Of a stretch of 64,000 nt of DNA, positions 44,279 to 52,344 are shown piece by piece. The notes under the pieces were generated by a model. That model saw only the letters and a program-made list of their open reading frames with translations. It did not search any database and was not told the DNA's origin. This stretch comes from Kitasatospora sp. MMS16-BH015. Its GTDB lineage: Bacteria > Actinomycetota > Actinomycetes > Streptomycetales > Streptomycetaceae. Position 1 is the first letter of the stretch. Each line of letters begins with the position of its first letter. The stretch covers positions 7,641,001 to 7,705,000 of the forward strand of contig NZ_CP025394.1 of the NCBI RefSeq assembly GCF_002943525.1. Direction: 5' to 3'. The position numbers were made by a program, and so were the translations under genes.

Positions 44279-45082
44279 TCAGCCCTGGGCGCGCAGGTGC
44301 GCGAGCACCAGCGGGTCGATCCGGTCCTGCACCAGGCGGCCCTCCAGGTTCTCGACCCCGGCCCAGCGGTCGAGCGAGTCGTAGCCCAGCGCGGCGACCC
44401 GGCGTCCGACCTCGGCGGCCAGCTCGCCGGTCAGCTCCAGCAGGGTGGCCGGGTCCGGGACGCCGTGCAGGATCTCGTGGATGCCCAGCAGCCGCCGCAG
44501 CTCGGCCACCGGCTCGGCGTGGTCGTCCACCCGGAGGTCGTAGGCTATGTCGCCCGAGCCGCCGAAGCCCCGGCCCCGGTCCACCACGTACAGCGCCGCG
44601 CTCTGCCTGCCCCGGCGGTCACCGCCCGCCGCGTCCCCGGCCGCCAGCGCGGCCACCAGCCTTTCGGCGAAGGGGAGTTCGGCCCCCGTCAGCCAGGCCG
44701 CTTCCATGTCCCGGACCACCTCGGGCCCGGTCAGCACATTGCCCTGGATCGCGTATCCGTCCCCGGTGAGACCACCCGCCCAGGGCAGGCACTCCTCCCC
44801 GGTGTAGCCGGCCCCGGCCCCCTCGGGCCCGACCACCCCGAGCTGGCGGTGGATCCGGTCCGGATCGGCGGCCGTCAGCCCGGCCACCACCTGTTCCGGA
44901 GCCACCCCGGTGCGCAGCAGCGCGAGTCCCTGCTCGCGGTACGCGAGATTGGCCCAGGCCTGAGTGGCCAGGGCCCCGGCCCCGGCCGCAGCGGCCGGGA
45001 CGGCGGAGCCGACGGCGAGAAACTTGCTGGCCACGGCCACCCCGAGGGCGGAACCGGACCGAGCCACGATGGAAAAGGTCAC
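44279..45082 (-). CDS. DUF1028-family protein (Ntn-hydrolase-like fold)
   Basis: A 267-residue protein beginning VTFSIVARSGSALGVAVASK, the conserved DUF1028 N-terminus, with GALATQAWAN and YAIQGNVLTGPEVV further on. The fold resembles N-terminal nucleophile hydrolases; function is undetermined in the literature I know. The C-terminal part contains a peptidoglycan-binding-like region. GTG at 45082 fits the family start; 45103 is an alternative. The stop codon region is part of a 12-base tandem duplication (44269-44291). Confidence 0.83.
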   Translation of the reverse strand: MTFSIVARSGSALGVAVASKFLAVGSAVPAAAAGAGALATQAWANLAYREQGLALLRTGVAPEQVVAGLTAADPDRIHRQLGVVGPEGAGAGYTGEECLPWAGGLTGDGYAIQGNVLTGPEVVRDMEAAWLTGAELPFAERLVAALAAGDAAGGDRRGRQSAALYVVDRGRGFGGSGDIAYDLRVDDHAEPVAELRRLLGIHEILHGVPDPATLLELTGELAAEVGRRVAALGYDSLDRWAGVENLEGRLVQDRIDPLVLAHLRAQG

Positions 45083-45124
45083 GCCGGCCGACGATAGCCC
45101 CACCGGCCGGTCCCGTCCACGCCC

Positions 45125-45152
45125 CCGGACAGCGCCAGCCGGCGCTGTCCGG
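45125..45152 (-). terminator. Hairpin terminator of the acyltransferase/E1 operon
   Basis: Perfect 12-base stem CCGGACAGCGCC (45125-45136) / GGCGCTGTCCGG (45141-45152), loop AGCC. It is about 56 bases past the minus-strand stop at 45208. Confidence 0.75.
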
Positions 45153-45158
45153 TCCGCT

Positions 45159-45212
45159 GCTGCCCGGCGCGGTCAGGTGCGGTCCTGCGCGGTGCTGCCC
45201 GGCGCGGTCAGG
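45159..45212 (-). repeat. 19-base direct repeat overlapping the E1/nitroreductase stop codon
   Basis: GCTGCCCGGCGCGGTCAGG occurs at 45159-45177 and again at 45194-45212. The second copy contains the stop codon of the minus-strand gene, so the first is a duplicated gene end. Confidence 0.75.
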
Positions 45213-47454
45213 CGTCGAAGCCCAGCACCGACTCCACCGGCCGCCGCAGCGACCGCAGCTGCGGCGCCGGTGCGTAGGAGAGCCGGAAGAGCAGCAGCTC
45301 GGCCTCGCCCGGCCGGTGCGGGGCGATCGCGTCCAGCCGGGCGCGCAGGCCGCGCAGCGTGGCGACCTCCTCGCCCGCCAGCCCGACCCCGCCGCCACGC
45401 TCGACCCGGGCGAGCAGGTAGGTGAGTGCGGTGAGGGGTTGCAGGCCGAGCCCCAGCGAGGTGGCCGTCAGCCAGAGCCGCTGGACGGCCCGGCCGCCCC
45501 GCAGGTACGCCTCCGGCCCGGTGCCCGCGATGCTGAGCAGGCCGACCGCAGAGGAGGCCGCCACGGTCTTCCGCGCCGGCTCCTCGAAGGAGGAGCCGCC
45601 CCCGACCGTCCGGAGGAAGGCCAGATTGGGCCAGTGCCGGGCGACGGCGACCCCCGCCAGGTCGGTGCGGTCGAAGCCGAGCGTGGCGAGGTCGATGCCG
45701 TCCCGGGTCCGCCGGGTCTCGGCCTCGCTCCACCGCAGCTCGCCCATCATGTCCCGGTGCAGCGGCTGCGACATCATCCGCAGCCGGTCGGCCACCCCGA
45801 GGATCCGCCCCAGCTCGGCCAAGTCGTCCCTGTCGCTGACGAGTTGGAGTCTGGCTCCGCTCTCCTCGGCGCAGCTGGCCAGCGCCGCCGCCGCCCTCTC
45901 GTCGAGCGGCACGGCCGGGCCCGGCTCGCGATTGGTCACCCGCTGCTCGATCCAGCCGGCCAGCGGCGGCCGTTCGGCGGCCGGGTCGGCGGTGAAGGTG
46001 AGCCGGTAGGCCAGGTCCGGGTCGGCCGGGTCGGGGCAGGGCTCGGCCTGGCAGGCCCATCCGGCGGCCCGGGCGGCCAGATCGATGTTCTCCACCGCGG
46101 CCCCGATCGCCAGCCGGCTGGCCGAGCGCTCGAAGTCCAGTACGGTGAGCGGCTGTTCGTGGTCCACCCGGCAGTCCAGTGCCCGCCCGCGCCAGACGAA
46201 CCGCCACGGCTGGGTGTTGCCGCCGGAGGGCGCCTGGATCCCGTACCCGACCAGTCTCCGCACCCCTTCCTCGTCCAACTCCAGCCCCCGCTCGGGGAGA
46301 ACGAGCTCCTCCGTCTTCAACTCCTCCCCGACGGCGGCCTCCTCCCGCTCGGGCAACGGCAACTCCGTCCCGTCCCGGACCAGTTCGGCCGGATCGACGA
46401 ACCACCGGCCCGAGGCGGTGAAGCCGCCGAGCAGCAGCCGGCGGGCGGTGTCGGTGACCAGGGCGGCGCCCAGTGCCACGCCCGAGGCGAGTTGGGGCCA
46501 GGAGGAGATGGTCTGCCCGATCTCGACCAGGGAGGGGACGAAGCGTTCGGAGGGCCGGTCCTGGTCGAGGATCCGCAGGACGTACGGCACCTTCTCGCGG
46601 CTGGAGAGCGTCTTGAGCTCGGCCGCCGTCACGCCGTCGAGCAGGCCGTGCAGCAGTGGCCGGCCCGGGTCGAGGTCGAAGCGCTCCACGTCGAGCATGC
46701 CGCGTTCGTTGGTCTCCATCAGCACCGGGATGCCGTGCGCCCGGGCGCGCTCGCGGGCGTGGACCTTGAGGTGGAGGTCGTCGCACTCCTCGACCAGCAG
46801 ATCCACCCGCCCGCCCGCGCTCCCGTCCCCGGCCAGAAAGGCGTCGATCGAGGACTCGTCCAGCCCGTCCGGCCAGGTCTCGATGCTCAGATAGGGGTCG
46901 ATCTCGTACATCTGCCGGGCGGCGATCACCACCTTGGGCAGGCCGAGGTCGGCCACCGAGGCCCGCAGGCGGTTGAGGTTGGAGAGCGAGAGGGTGTCGA
47001 AGTCGGCCAGCCGGAACCGGCCGCCCACCCCCTCCTGGGCCAGCGTGACGGCGCTGGCCGCACCGACCGAGAGCCCGATCACGGCGATCGTCCGCTCGGT
47101 CAGCAGGGCCTGCTCGGCAGCGGTGATCTTGTACCGGTTCCGGGACTGCCGCAGCTCGCGGTACTCCTCCCGGGGCAGCACGTGCACCAACCGCCGCGAC
47201 CACGGGTACCAGACCCAGCTCCCGTACTCGGCCGGCCGTCCGCTCAGGTACGAGTCCACCGCCCCGGCCAACTCGCCCGCCCCGGGCCGCCAGTCGGGCC
47301 GGCGGGCGGTCAGCAGCTCGCCGACCTGTTCGGCCAGGGTGTCGTGCAGGGCGGCCACCTCGCCGCGCAGGGCGCCCAGCTCCGCGTACCGGTAGAGCAC
47401 CGGCTGCCAGGAGGTGTCGTCGGCCGGCCCGGCCGTCAGCTCGTCGAGGTTCAC
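45208..47454 (-). CDS. Rv1355c/MoeY-type fusion: E1-like (ThiF) adenylyltransferase plus nitroreductase
   Basis: A 748-residue two-domain protein. Residues about 100-340 form a ThiF/MoeB-type E1 domain with TIAVIGLSVGAASAVTLAQE, LADFDTLSLSNLNR and an adenylation-site Arg/Lys region; no CxxC zinc pairs are evident. Residues about 410-740 form a nitroreductase-like FMN domain (GIQAPSGGNTQPWRFVW, RDMMGELRW, LGLGLQPLTALTYLLARV). M. tuberculosis Rv1355c (called MoeY) has the same layout. A role in molybdopterin synthesis is only a historic label; adenylation plus flavin oxidation of a small substrate is the safer reading. GTG at 47454 overlaps the acyltransferase stop. Confidence 0.85.
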   Translation of the reverse strand: MNLDELTAGPADDTSWQPVLYRYAELGALRGEVAALHDTLAEQVGELLTARRPDWRPGAGELAGAVDSYLSGRPAEYGSWVWYPWSRRLVHVLPREEYRELRQSRNRYKITAAEQALLTERTIAVIGLSVGAASAVTLAQEGVGGRFRLADFDTLSLSNLNRLRASVADLGLPKVVIAARQMYEIDPYLSIETWPDGLDESSIDAFLAGDGSAGGRVDLLVEECDDLHLKVHARERARAHGIPVLMETNERGMLDVERFDLDPGRPLLHGLLDGVTAAELKTLSSREKVPYVLRILDQDRPSERFVPSLVEIGQTISSWPQLASGVALGAALVTDTARRLLLGGFTASGRWFVDPAELVRDGTELPLPEREEAAVGEELKTEELVLPERGLELDEEGVRRLVGYGIQAPSGGNTQPWRFVWRGRALDCRVDHEQPLTVLDFERSASRLAIGAAVENIDLAARAAGWACQAEPCPDPADPDLAYRLTFTADPAAERPPLAGWIEQRVTNREPGPAVPLDERAAAALASCAEESGARLQLVSDRDDLAELGRILGVADRLRMMSQPLHRDMMGELRWSEAETRRTRDGIDLATLGFDRTDLAGVAVARHWPNLAFLRTVGGGSSFEEPARKTVAASSAVGLLSIAGTGPEAYLRGGRAVQRLWLTATSLGLGLQPLTALTYLLARVERGGGVGLAGEEVATLRGLRARLDAIAPHRPGEAELLLFRLSYAPAPQLRSLRRPVESVLGFDA

Positions 47455-48134
47455 CGCGCGCCCGCCAACTGCCCCAGCAGTGCGGCGGCTTGGCGGAGCA
47501 CCGGGTCCGGCAGCAGGTCGCCCTCGGCCAGGGCCGAGTCGAGCAGGGCCAGGGCGGCCGTTAGCTTCTCGTCCCGGCGGAGCAGCTCGCTCAGCCGGTT
47601 GACGGCGAAGTACGAGGTCAGGCCCGGGAAGGGCGTGTCCGGCAGCGGGTGGTCGCGGTGGAAGCGGTAACCGCAGCGCTCCAGCGCGGGCAGCCGCGGC
47701 TCGGCGGCGCTGCCCACCAGGACGGTGGCACCCATCCGGGCCGCCGCCGCGCTCGCGGTGACGGTGAGCAGCCAGGCCAACTCGGCCCGGCGGTCGCGCC
47801 GGATCGGCTCGGCCCAGAGGCCGCAGGTCTCCGCCACCGTCTCGCCCGCCGCCCGCTCGCCCGCCACCAGGCGGCTGAACTCCGGGCTGGCCAGGTGGAC
47901 TTCGGAGGGCGTCAGGCCCGCCGTGGGCAGATGCAGCCGGATCCCGCCGAGCAGGGTGCCGTCCTCGTCGGAGGCGGCGACGGCGCGGATCGGATCCCGG
48001 GTGGTCTCCGGGTGGTCGGTGCCGTACCGGACCATCGCCTGATGGCCGAGCCGGCCGTAGGCCCGCTCCTGACCGGCCAGGAAGGCCCGGTAGAAGGGAA
48101 CGTCGAGATGGATGTCGAAGAGTCGCAGCCGCAC
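47451..48134 (-). CDS. FeeM/LuxI-like GNAT N-acyltransferase
   Basis: A 227-residue GNAT-fold protein. Features include VRYGTDHPETTRDPIRAVAA, GTLLGGIRLHLP (substrate strand), ETCGLWAEPIRRDRRAELAW and MGATVLVGSAAEPRLPALER followed by CGYRFHRDHPLP. This is the layout of N-acyl amino acid synthase / autoinducer-synthase-like proteins. A C-terminal helical extension of about 40 residues is present. The GTG at 48134 is preceded by CGGGGG. It is the first gene of a two-gene operon with the E1/nitroreductase fusion, so the two probably act on one small molecule. Confidence 0.72.
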   Translation of the reverse strand: MRLRLFDIHLDVPFYRAFLAGQERAYGRLGHQAMVRYGTDHPETTRDPIRAVAASDEDGTLLGGIRLHLPTAGLTPSEVHLASPEFSRLVAGERAAGETVAETCGLWAEPIRRDRRAELAWLLTVTASAAAARMGATVLVGSAAEPRLPALERCGYRFHRDHPLPDTPFPGLTSYFAVNRLSELLRRDEKLTAALALLDSALAEGDLLPDPVLRQAAALLGQLAGAR

Positions 48135-48200
48135 GTGGTACCCCCGTGGCACGTCGCCGGATCGAACGGACGGACGACATCCTGCCATTCGGTGTACGAC

Positions 48201-48215
48201 CTGATGAAGCATCAG
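48201..48215. promoter_or_regulatory. Perfect palindrome CTGATG-AAG-CATCAG between divergent genes
   Basis: Located 66 bases upstream of the acyltransferase start and 169 bases upstream of the phosphatase start. Perfect six-base arms suggest an operator. The cognate regulator is not identifiable. Confidence 0.4.
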
Positions 48216-48383
48216 CCCGGAACGGGAGAGGGCGCGGGCAGAGCGCGGTGGCGGCTGCCGCCCGATCCGTCCGGTACCGGATGGTCGTTTCCTGGGCCGT
48301 CACCGCGCGTTCCGCCGCCGCTGGCCCCCGTGTGGCCCGGGGCTGCCAATCTCCCGGCGTTCACCCGAGCACAGGAGGCAGCA

Positions 48384-49961
48384 GTGGCACCGAACCCTTC
48401 CCGCAGGACCGTCATCCGCAGCACGGCGGTGGCGGGTTCACTGGCCGCCCTGCCCGCCTCCACCCTGCTCTGGAGTCAGCCCGCCGTGGCCGACGCCCCC
48501 GGCCCGGAGCAGGTGCACCTCAGCTACGGTAACGAGCCCGCCCGCGAGATGACCGTCTCCTGGGCCACCGCCGGCACCGTCCGCCGGCCCCGGCTGCGCC
48601 TGGGCACGGCGCAGGAGGGCTTCGGCCGGGTGGTCTCCGCCGAGACCCGCACCTACGTGGACGGCCTCAACAAGGTCGAGACCTACACCCACCGGGTGCG
48701 CCTGCACGGCCTGCGCCCCGACACCGCGTACGTCTACGAGGTCTCGCACGACGGCGCCACCCCCAAGCGCGGCACCTTCCGCACGGCCCCCGAGCGCGGG
48801 CGCGTCCCGTTCCGCTTCACCAGCTTCGGCGACCTGGGCACCGGCTCGGCCGCGTTCTCGAAGTCCTCGATCCACGGCGCGGCGGCCGTCCGGCACGTGG
48901 AGCAGTTCAACCCGCTCTTCCACCTGCTCAACGGCGACCTGGCCTACGCCAACAACAACACCAGCCGGCAGCCGCAGGCCTGGGACGCCTTCATGAACAA
49001 CATGTCCGTCTCGGCGGCCAACCGCCCGTGGATGCCGGCCCCCGGCAACCACGAGGTGGAGGCCGGCGGCGGCGAGCTCGGCTACGCCTCCTACCACACC
49101 CGGTTCGACCTGCCGGACAACCACACCCGCGATTACTGCGGCAACTGGTACAGCTTCCAGGTCGGTTCGGTGCTCTTCCTCTCCATCGACGGCAACGACC
49201 TCGCCGTCGAGGACGACGCCAGCATCGACCCGGCCACCGGCCAGTCGATCTACATCTCCGGCTACAGCGAGGGCGCCCAGCTGCGCTGGCTTGAGCGCAC
49301 CCTGGCCCGGGCCCGGGCCGGTCGCGAGGTCGACTGGATCGTGGCCTCCATGCACCAGTTCGCGATGTCCTCCTCCGCCGCCAGCCACGGCGGCGACCTC
49401 GGCATCCGCGAGCAGTTGCTGCCGGTCTTCGACCGCTACCAGGTCGACCTGGTGCTCTGCGGCCACGACCACGACTACGAGCGCACCTACGCCGTGCGCG
49501 GCACCGACCCGGGCAGCCTGCTGCGGCCCGCCGTGGCCAGCGACGAACTCCGCGACATCGACACCTCCCAGGGCACCGTCCACCTGATCCTCGGCGGCGG
49601 CGGCACCGCCTCGCACGACGACACCTTCCTCAGCGACCCGGCGGGCGGCGTGCCGGACGCGTTCGTCCGCACCCAGCGGCTGACCTTCAAGGCCGACCCG
49701 GACGCCAAGGAGAAGGCCACCTGGTCCGCCGTCCGCGACCCCGACACCGCCTTCCCCTACGGCGTCGCCGTCTTCGACGTGGACCCCGGCCACCTCTCCG
49801 GCGGCCGCACCACCATCACCGTCAGCTACTACCACACCCCCGCCGCCACCCCGGCCGTCCCCGTCCCCACGCCGGTCCTCTTCGACCGCTTCACCCTCCA
49901 CCGCCTCCGCCGCGACGGCCACCCGTCCCACCACGGCGACCTCGTCACCACCAACGTCTGA
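48384..49961 (+). CDS. Secreted purple-acid-phosphatase-like metallophosphoesterase
   Basis: A 525-residue enzyme with a twin-arginine signal (SRRTVIRSTAVAGSLAALPA). N-terminal fibronectin-like domain (about 40-130; MTVSWATAG, TYTHRVRLHGLRPDTAYVYE). The metallophosphoesterase core has all dinuclear metal motifs: FGDLGTG, NGDLAYA, GNHE, SMHQF and GHDHDYERT. It should hydrolyse phosphomonoesters outside the cell. GTG at 48384 follows AGGAGG. A single GTTCACC half-unit sits just upstream but does not make a PHO box. Confidence 0.9.
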   Translation: MAPNPSRRTVIRSTAVAGSLAALPASTLLWSQPAVADAPGPEQVHLSYGNEPAREMTVSWATAGTVRRPRLRLGTAQEGFGRVVSAETRTYVDGLNKVETYTHRVRLHGLRPDTAYVYEVSHDGATPKRGTFRTAPERGRVPFRFTSFGDLGTGSAAFSKSSIHGAAAVRHVEQFNPLFHLLNGDLAYANNNTSRQPQAWDAFMNNMSVSAANRPWMPAPGNHEVEAGGGELGYASYHTRFDLPDNHTRDYCGNWYSFQVGSVLFLSIDGNDLAVEDDASIDPATGQSIYISGYSEGAQLRWLERTLARARAGREVDWIVASMHQFAMSSSAASHGGDLGIREQLLPVFDRYQVDLVLCGHDHDYERTYAVRGTDPGSLLRPAVASDELRDIDTSQGTVHLILGGGGTASHDDTFLSDPAGGVPDAFVRTQRLTFKADPDAKEKATWSAVRDPDTAFPYGVAVFDVDPGHLSGGRTTITVSYYHTPAATPAVPVPTPVLFDRFTLHRLRRDGHPSHHGDLVTTNV

Positions 49962-49979
49962 CGTCCGACGTCTGTCCCT

Positions 49980-50015
49980 GATGCCGCCCCGGCCCACGAC
50001 GGCCGGGGCGGCATC
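49980..50015 (+). terminator. Strong terminator after the phosphatase gene
   Basis: Perfect 15-base stem 49980-49994 / 50001-50015 with a CACGAC loop, starting 19 bases after the stop. Confidence 0.85.
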
Positions 50016-50203
50016 GGCCGTCCGCCGGCGCCGAGCCCCGGCCTGCGCCGCCGACCACCACCGTGCCGCCCGCCGGCCGGGCGTCGGCCTGGTGCGCCCG
50101 ACCCCACCCCGCCCACCGCCCGGCCTGACTCCCGACAGTCGAACTGCCTTCCACCACGCCACCTTCCGGTAGCGCATCCAGCCCTGGCAGACTGACCCCC
50201 GCC

Positions 50204-50857
50204 ATGACCGCGACCCACACTCCCCACGAGCCCCGCACGGCCGCGACCGACGTGCGGCTGGTCCGTGCCGCCGCGTTCGCCTCGGCCGGTGCGGTGCTCG
50301 GTACGGCCGGGCACGCCGCCGCCTGCGGCGGCCTGGCCTGGGGCATGGTCGGGGCCGGCTGGCTCTTCCTCTTCTCGGTCGGCACCCTCGCGGCCGGCCA
50401 CCGGCGCGGCCCCCGCTCGATCGTCGCGGCCACGGCCCTCGGCCAGGTCCTGTTCCACCTGCTCTTCCAACTCGCCGCCGCCGCACCCGCCCCACGGGTG
50501 GGCCTTGCACTCCCGGCCGCCGGCCACCTCGGCCACGCCACCGGGGGCCTCGGCCTCTCCTCCGCGATGTTCGGCGCCCACCTCGCCGCGGCCCTGGCCG
50601 TCGGCGCGGTGCTGCACCAGGTCGAGACGGCGCTCTGGCGCCTGCTCGGCCTGGCCCGCCGAGTCCGCGCGGCCGGCCGACGCCTCGCCCACCACCTCGC
50701 CACCCTGCTGGCGCGACTGGCCGGAGGCCCGGCCCAACCGCCCCTCCCGAGGCGGCCCCGCCGCCGCCCCACCCCCCTCCGCAGCGCGAAGCCCGCCCTG
50801 CTCACCCACGTCCTGGCCCGCCGCGGCCCACCGACCCCGGCGTACGGCCGGCCGTAA
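50204..50857 (+). CDS. Integral membrane protein of unknown function
   Basis: A 217-residue protein with about four hydrophobic segments (AAAFASAGAVLGTAGHAAAC; LAWGMVGAGWLFLFSVGTLA; a third around VLFHLLFQLAAAA; a fourth around FGAHLAAALAVGAVL) and several histidines within or near them. The C-terminal 70 residues are Arg/Pro-rich and cytoplasmic. It lies upstream of the YcnI-like copper protein on the same strand, which hints at metal handling, though a 500-base gap separates them. Family not recognised. Confidence 0.65.
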   Translation: MTATHTPHEPRTAATDVRLVRAAAFASAGAVLGTAGHAAACGGLAWGMVGAGWLFLFSVGTLAAGHRRGPRSIVAATALGQVLFHLLFQLAAAAPAPRVGLALPAAGHLGHATGGLGLSSAMFGAHLAAALAVGAVLHQVETALWRLLGLARRVRAAGRRLAHHLATLLARLAGGPAQPPLPRRPRRRPTPLRSAKPALLTHVLARRGPPTPAYGRP

Positions 50858-51356
50858 CCCGGGCCACCCGCCCGCCTCGGCCAGGCCGTACGCACGGGCA
50901 CACCCGCCGCAGTCGGGACCCAGCAGCGCAGGCTTCCGCCCGGCTCCGCCCACACAGCGCCCGCCGACAACCGGTACGCGCTGCCCGGCACTCGCCGGGG
51001 TCTGCCATGCGCTCGCGCGTTCGACGGTCCCTCAGCTGCTGAGACCGGTTGCGCCGCCCGGGGACGAACCCCGCCCCGGCCACCCGCGCACCCCAGCCGC
51101 TCTCCCGACCACCGAACGCCGAACCCTCGGCCGCCCGCGTCCCGCGTCCCGCGTCCCGCGTCCCGCGTCCCGCGGCGCAGGCCTGCCCGTGCCCTCACTT
51201 GGCTGCCGCCCGCCCTGTGGGGCGGCGCTCCACCGCCGCGCCCACACCGCGCCGCGATCCACCGTCCGGCAGTACTCCGCCGCGCGGCCGCTCCGCCCTG
51301 CCGACCACCGGCCGGGCGGACGGCACCGCGCGCCCGCTCCCCAGGAGGGGACCTCC
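50858..51356. other. 499-base non-coding region with a heptanucleotide repeat
   Basis: Frames here are open only because of extreme GC content; none has convincing codon bias or start site. The notable element is the CCCGCGT array at 51134-51175. The region probably carries the promoter of the YcnI-like gene. Confidence 0.5.
51134..51175 (+). repeat. CCCGCGT heptamer tandem array
   Basis: Five perfect copies and one CCCGCGG copy in direct succession, about 180 bases upstream of the YcnI start. The non-multiple-of-three unit argues against a coding role. Confidence 0.9.
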
Positions 51357-52070
51357 ATGCGTACGTCCACCGCTCGCCGCCTCGCCACCCCGGGCGTCCT
51401 GGCCGCCGCCACGCTCGCGGCCACCGCCGTCCCGGCCTTCGCCCACGTCACGGTCCAGCCCGGCACGGCCGCCCAGGGCGCCTACACCGCCGTGGCCTTC
51501 CGCGTCCCGGACGAGAGCGACAAGGCCTCCACCACCAAGCTCGAGGTCAGCCTCCCCGCCGACCACCCGGTCGCCTCGGTCGCGATCCAGCCCGTCCCCG
51601 GCTGGACGGCGGTGGCCGCCAAGACCCAGCTCGCCACTCCGCTCAAGACCGACGACGGCGACTCCATCACCGAGGCCGTCTCCACCATCACCTGGACCGC
51701 CGACCCCACGGCCAAGATCGCCCCGGGCCAGTTCCAGGAGTTCAAGGTCTCCCTCGGGCCGCTCCCCACCGACACCGACGCCCTGGTCTTCAAGGCCCTC
51801 CAGACCTACGACGACGGCACCGTGGTCCGCTGGATCGACGACACCAAGCCCGGCCAGCCCGAACCCCAGCACCCGGCCCCCACCCTGACCCTCACCAAGG
51901 GCGTCGCCCCGACCCCCACCACCCCGCCCAAGACCACCCCCGCCGCCGCTGCACCGACCACCTCCTCCGCCGACTCCACCGCCCGCACCCTCGGCGTGAT
52001 CGGCATCGTCATCGGCGCGATAGCCGCCCTCCTCGGCGCCCTCGGCTTCCGCCGCCGCCCCTCCGCCTGA
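51357..52070 (+). CDS. YcnI-family (DUF1775) copper-binding membrane protein
   Basis: A 237-residue protein. Signal peptide ends AVPAFA, placing His at the mature N-terminus (HVTVQPGTA), the known YcnI monohistidine-brace copper ligand. The beta-rich DUF1775 domain spans about 30-170 (GAYTAVAFRVPDESDKASTT; GWTAVAAKTQL). A Thr/Pro/Ala linker leads to a C-terminal membrane anchor (LGVIGIVIGAIAALLGALGF) and a basic tail. ATG at 51357 follows AGGAGGGG. It probably handles Cu(II) outside the membrane. Confidence 0.9.
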   Translation: MRTSTARRLATPGVLAAATLAATAVPAFAHVTVQPGTAAQGAYTAVAFRVPDESDKASTTKLEVSLPADHPVASVAIQPVPGWTAVAAKTQLATPLKTDDGDSITEAVSTITWTADPTAKIAPGQFQEFKVSLGPLPTDTDALVFKALQTYDDGTVVRWIDDTKPGQPEPQHPAPTLTLTKGVAPTPTTPPKTTPAAAAPTTSSADSTARTLGVIGIVIGAIAALLGALGFRRRPSA

Positions 52071-52087
52071 CGCCCCGCGAACCATCC

Positions 52088-52119
52088 GGCTGACGGCGGG
52101 CCCCGTCCCGCCGTCAGCC
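52088..52119 (+). terminator. Terminator after the YcnI-like gene
   Basis: Perfect 13-base stem GGCTGACGGCGGG (52088-52100) / CCCGCCGTCAGCC (52107-52119), loop CCCCGT, 18 bases past the stop. Confidence 0.85.
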
Positions 52120-52300
52120 GTACCCAAGCCACGGGCGAGAACACGAACAGGTACTCCTCGAGGCCCGACGGAACCTCGGCGCCGCTGCGTTCCACCGCCT
52201 CGGCGTCAGGGGCGGTCCGGCGAAAGACCTGGAGCAGGAAGCCCGTTCGGGCCGCTTGGAGGTCCAGCGAGACGCCGGCGGCGACCCGTAGTTCGCTCAT
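52120..52300 (-). pseudogene. Possible gene remnant (about 60 codons)
   Basis: From an ATG at 52300 the minus strand encodes MSELRVAAGVSLDLQAAR and then FLLQVFRRTAPDAEAVERSG with high G/C at third positions. The frame stays open into the YcnI terminator and gene, but coding character fades near 52130. It may be a truncated gene or a short protein whose end has decayed. No family recognised. Confidence 0.3.
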
Positions 52301-52344
52301 CCTCCGCTGCTCTCAGACCGTTGCGGGACGGCCGTCACACGCCG

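Noticed and set aside
45208..47454. Molybdopterin biosynthesis role for the E1-like fusion
   Set aside because: No other moa/moe/mog gene is adjacent and the neighbour is an acyltransferase; the label is historic.
48357..48370. GTTCACC before the acid phosphatase as a PHO box
   Set aside because: Only one 11-base unit is present and it abuts the ribosome-binding site.
50858..51356. tRNA or small RNA in the gap before the YcnI gene
   Set aside because: No cloverleaf, anticodon arm or CCA-like end could be found.
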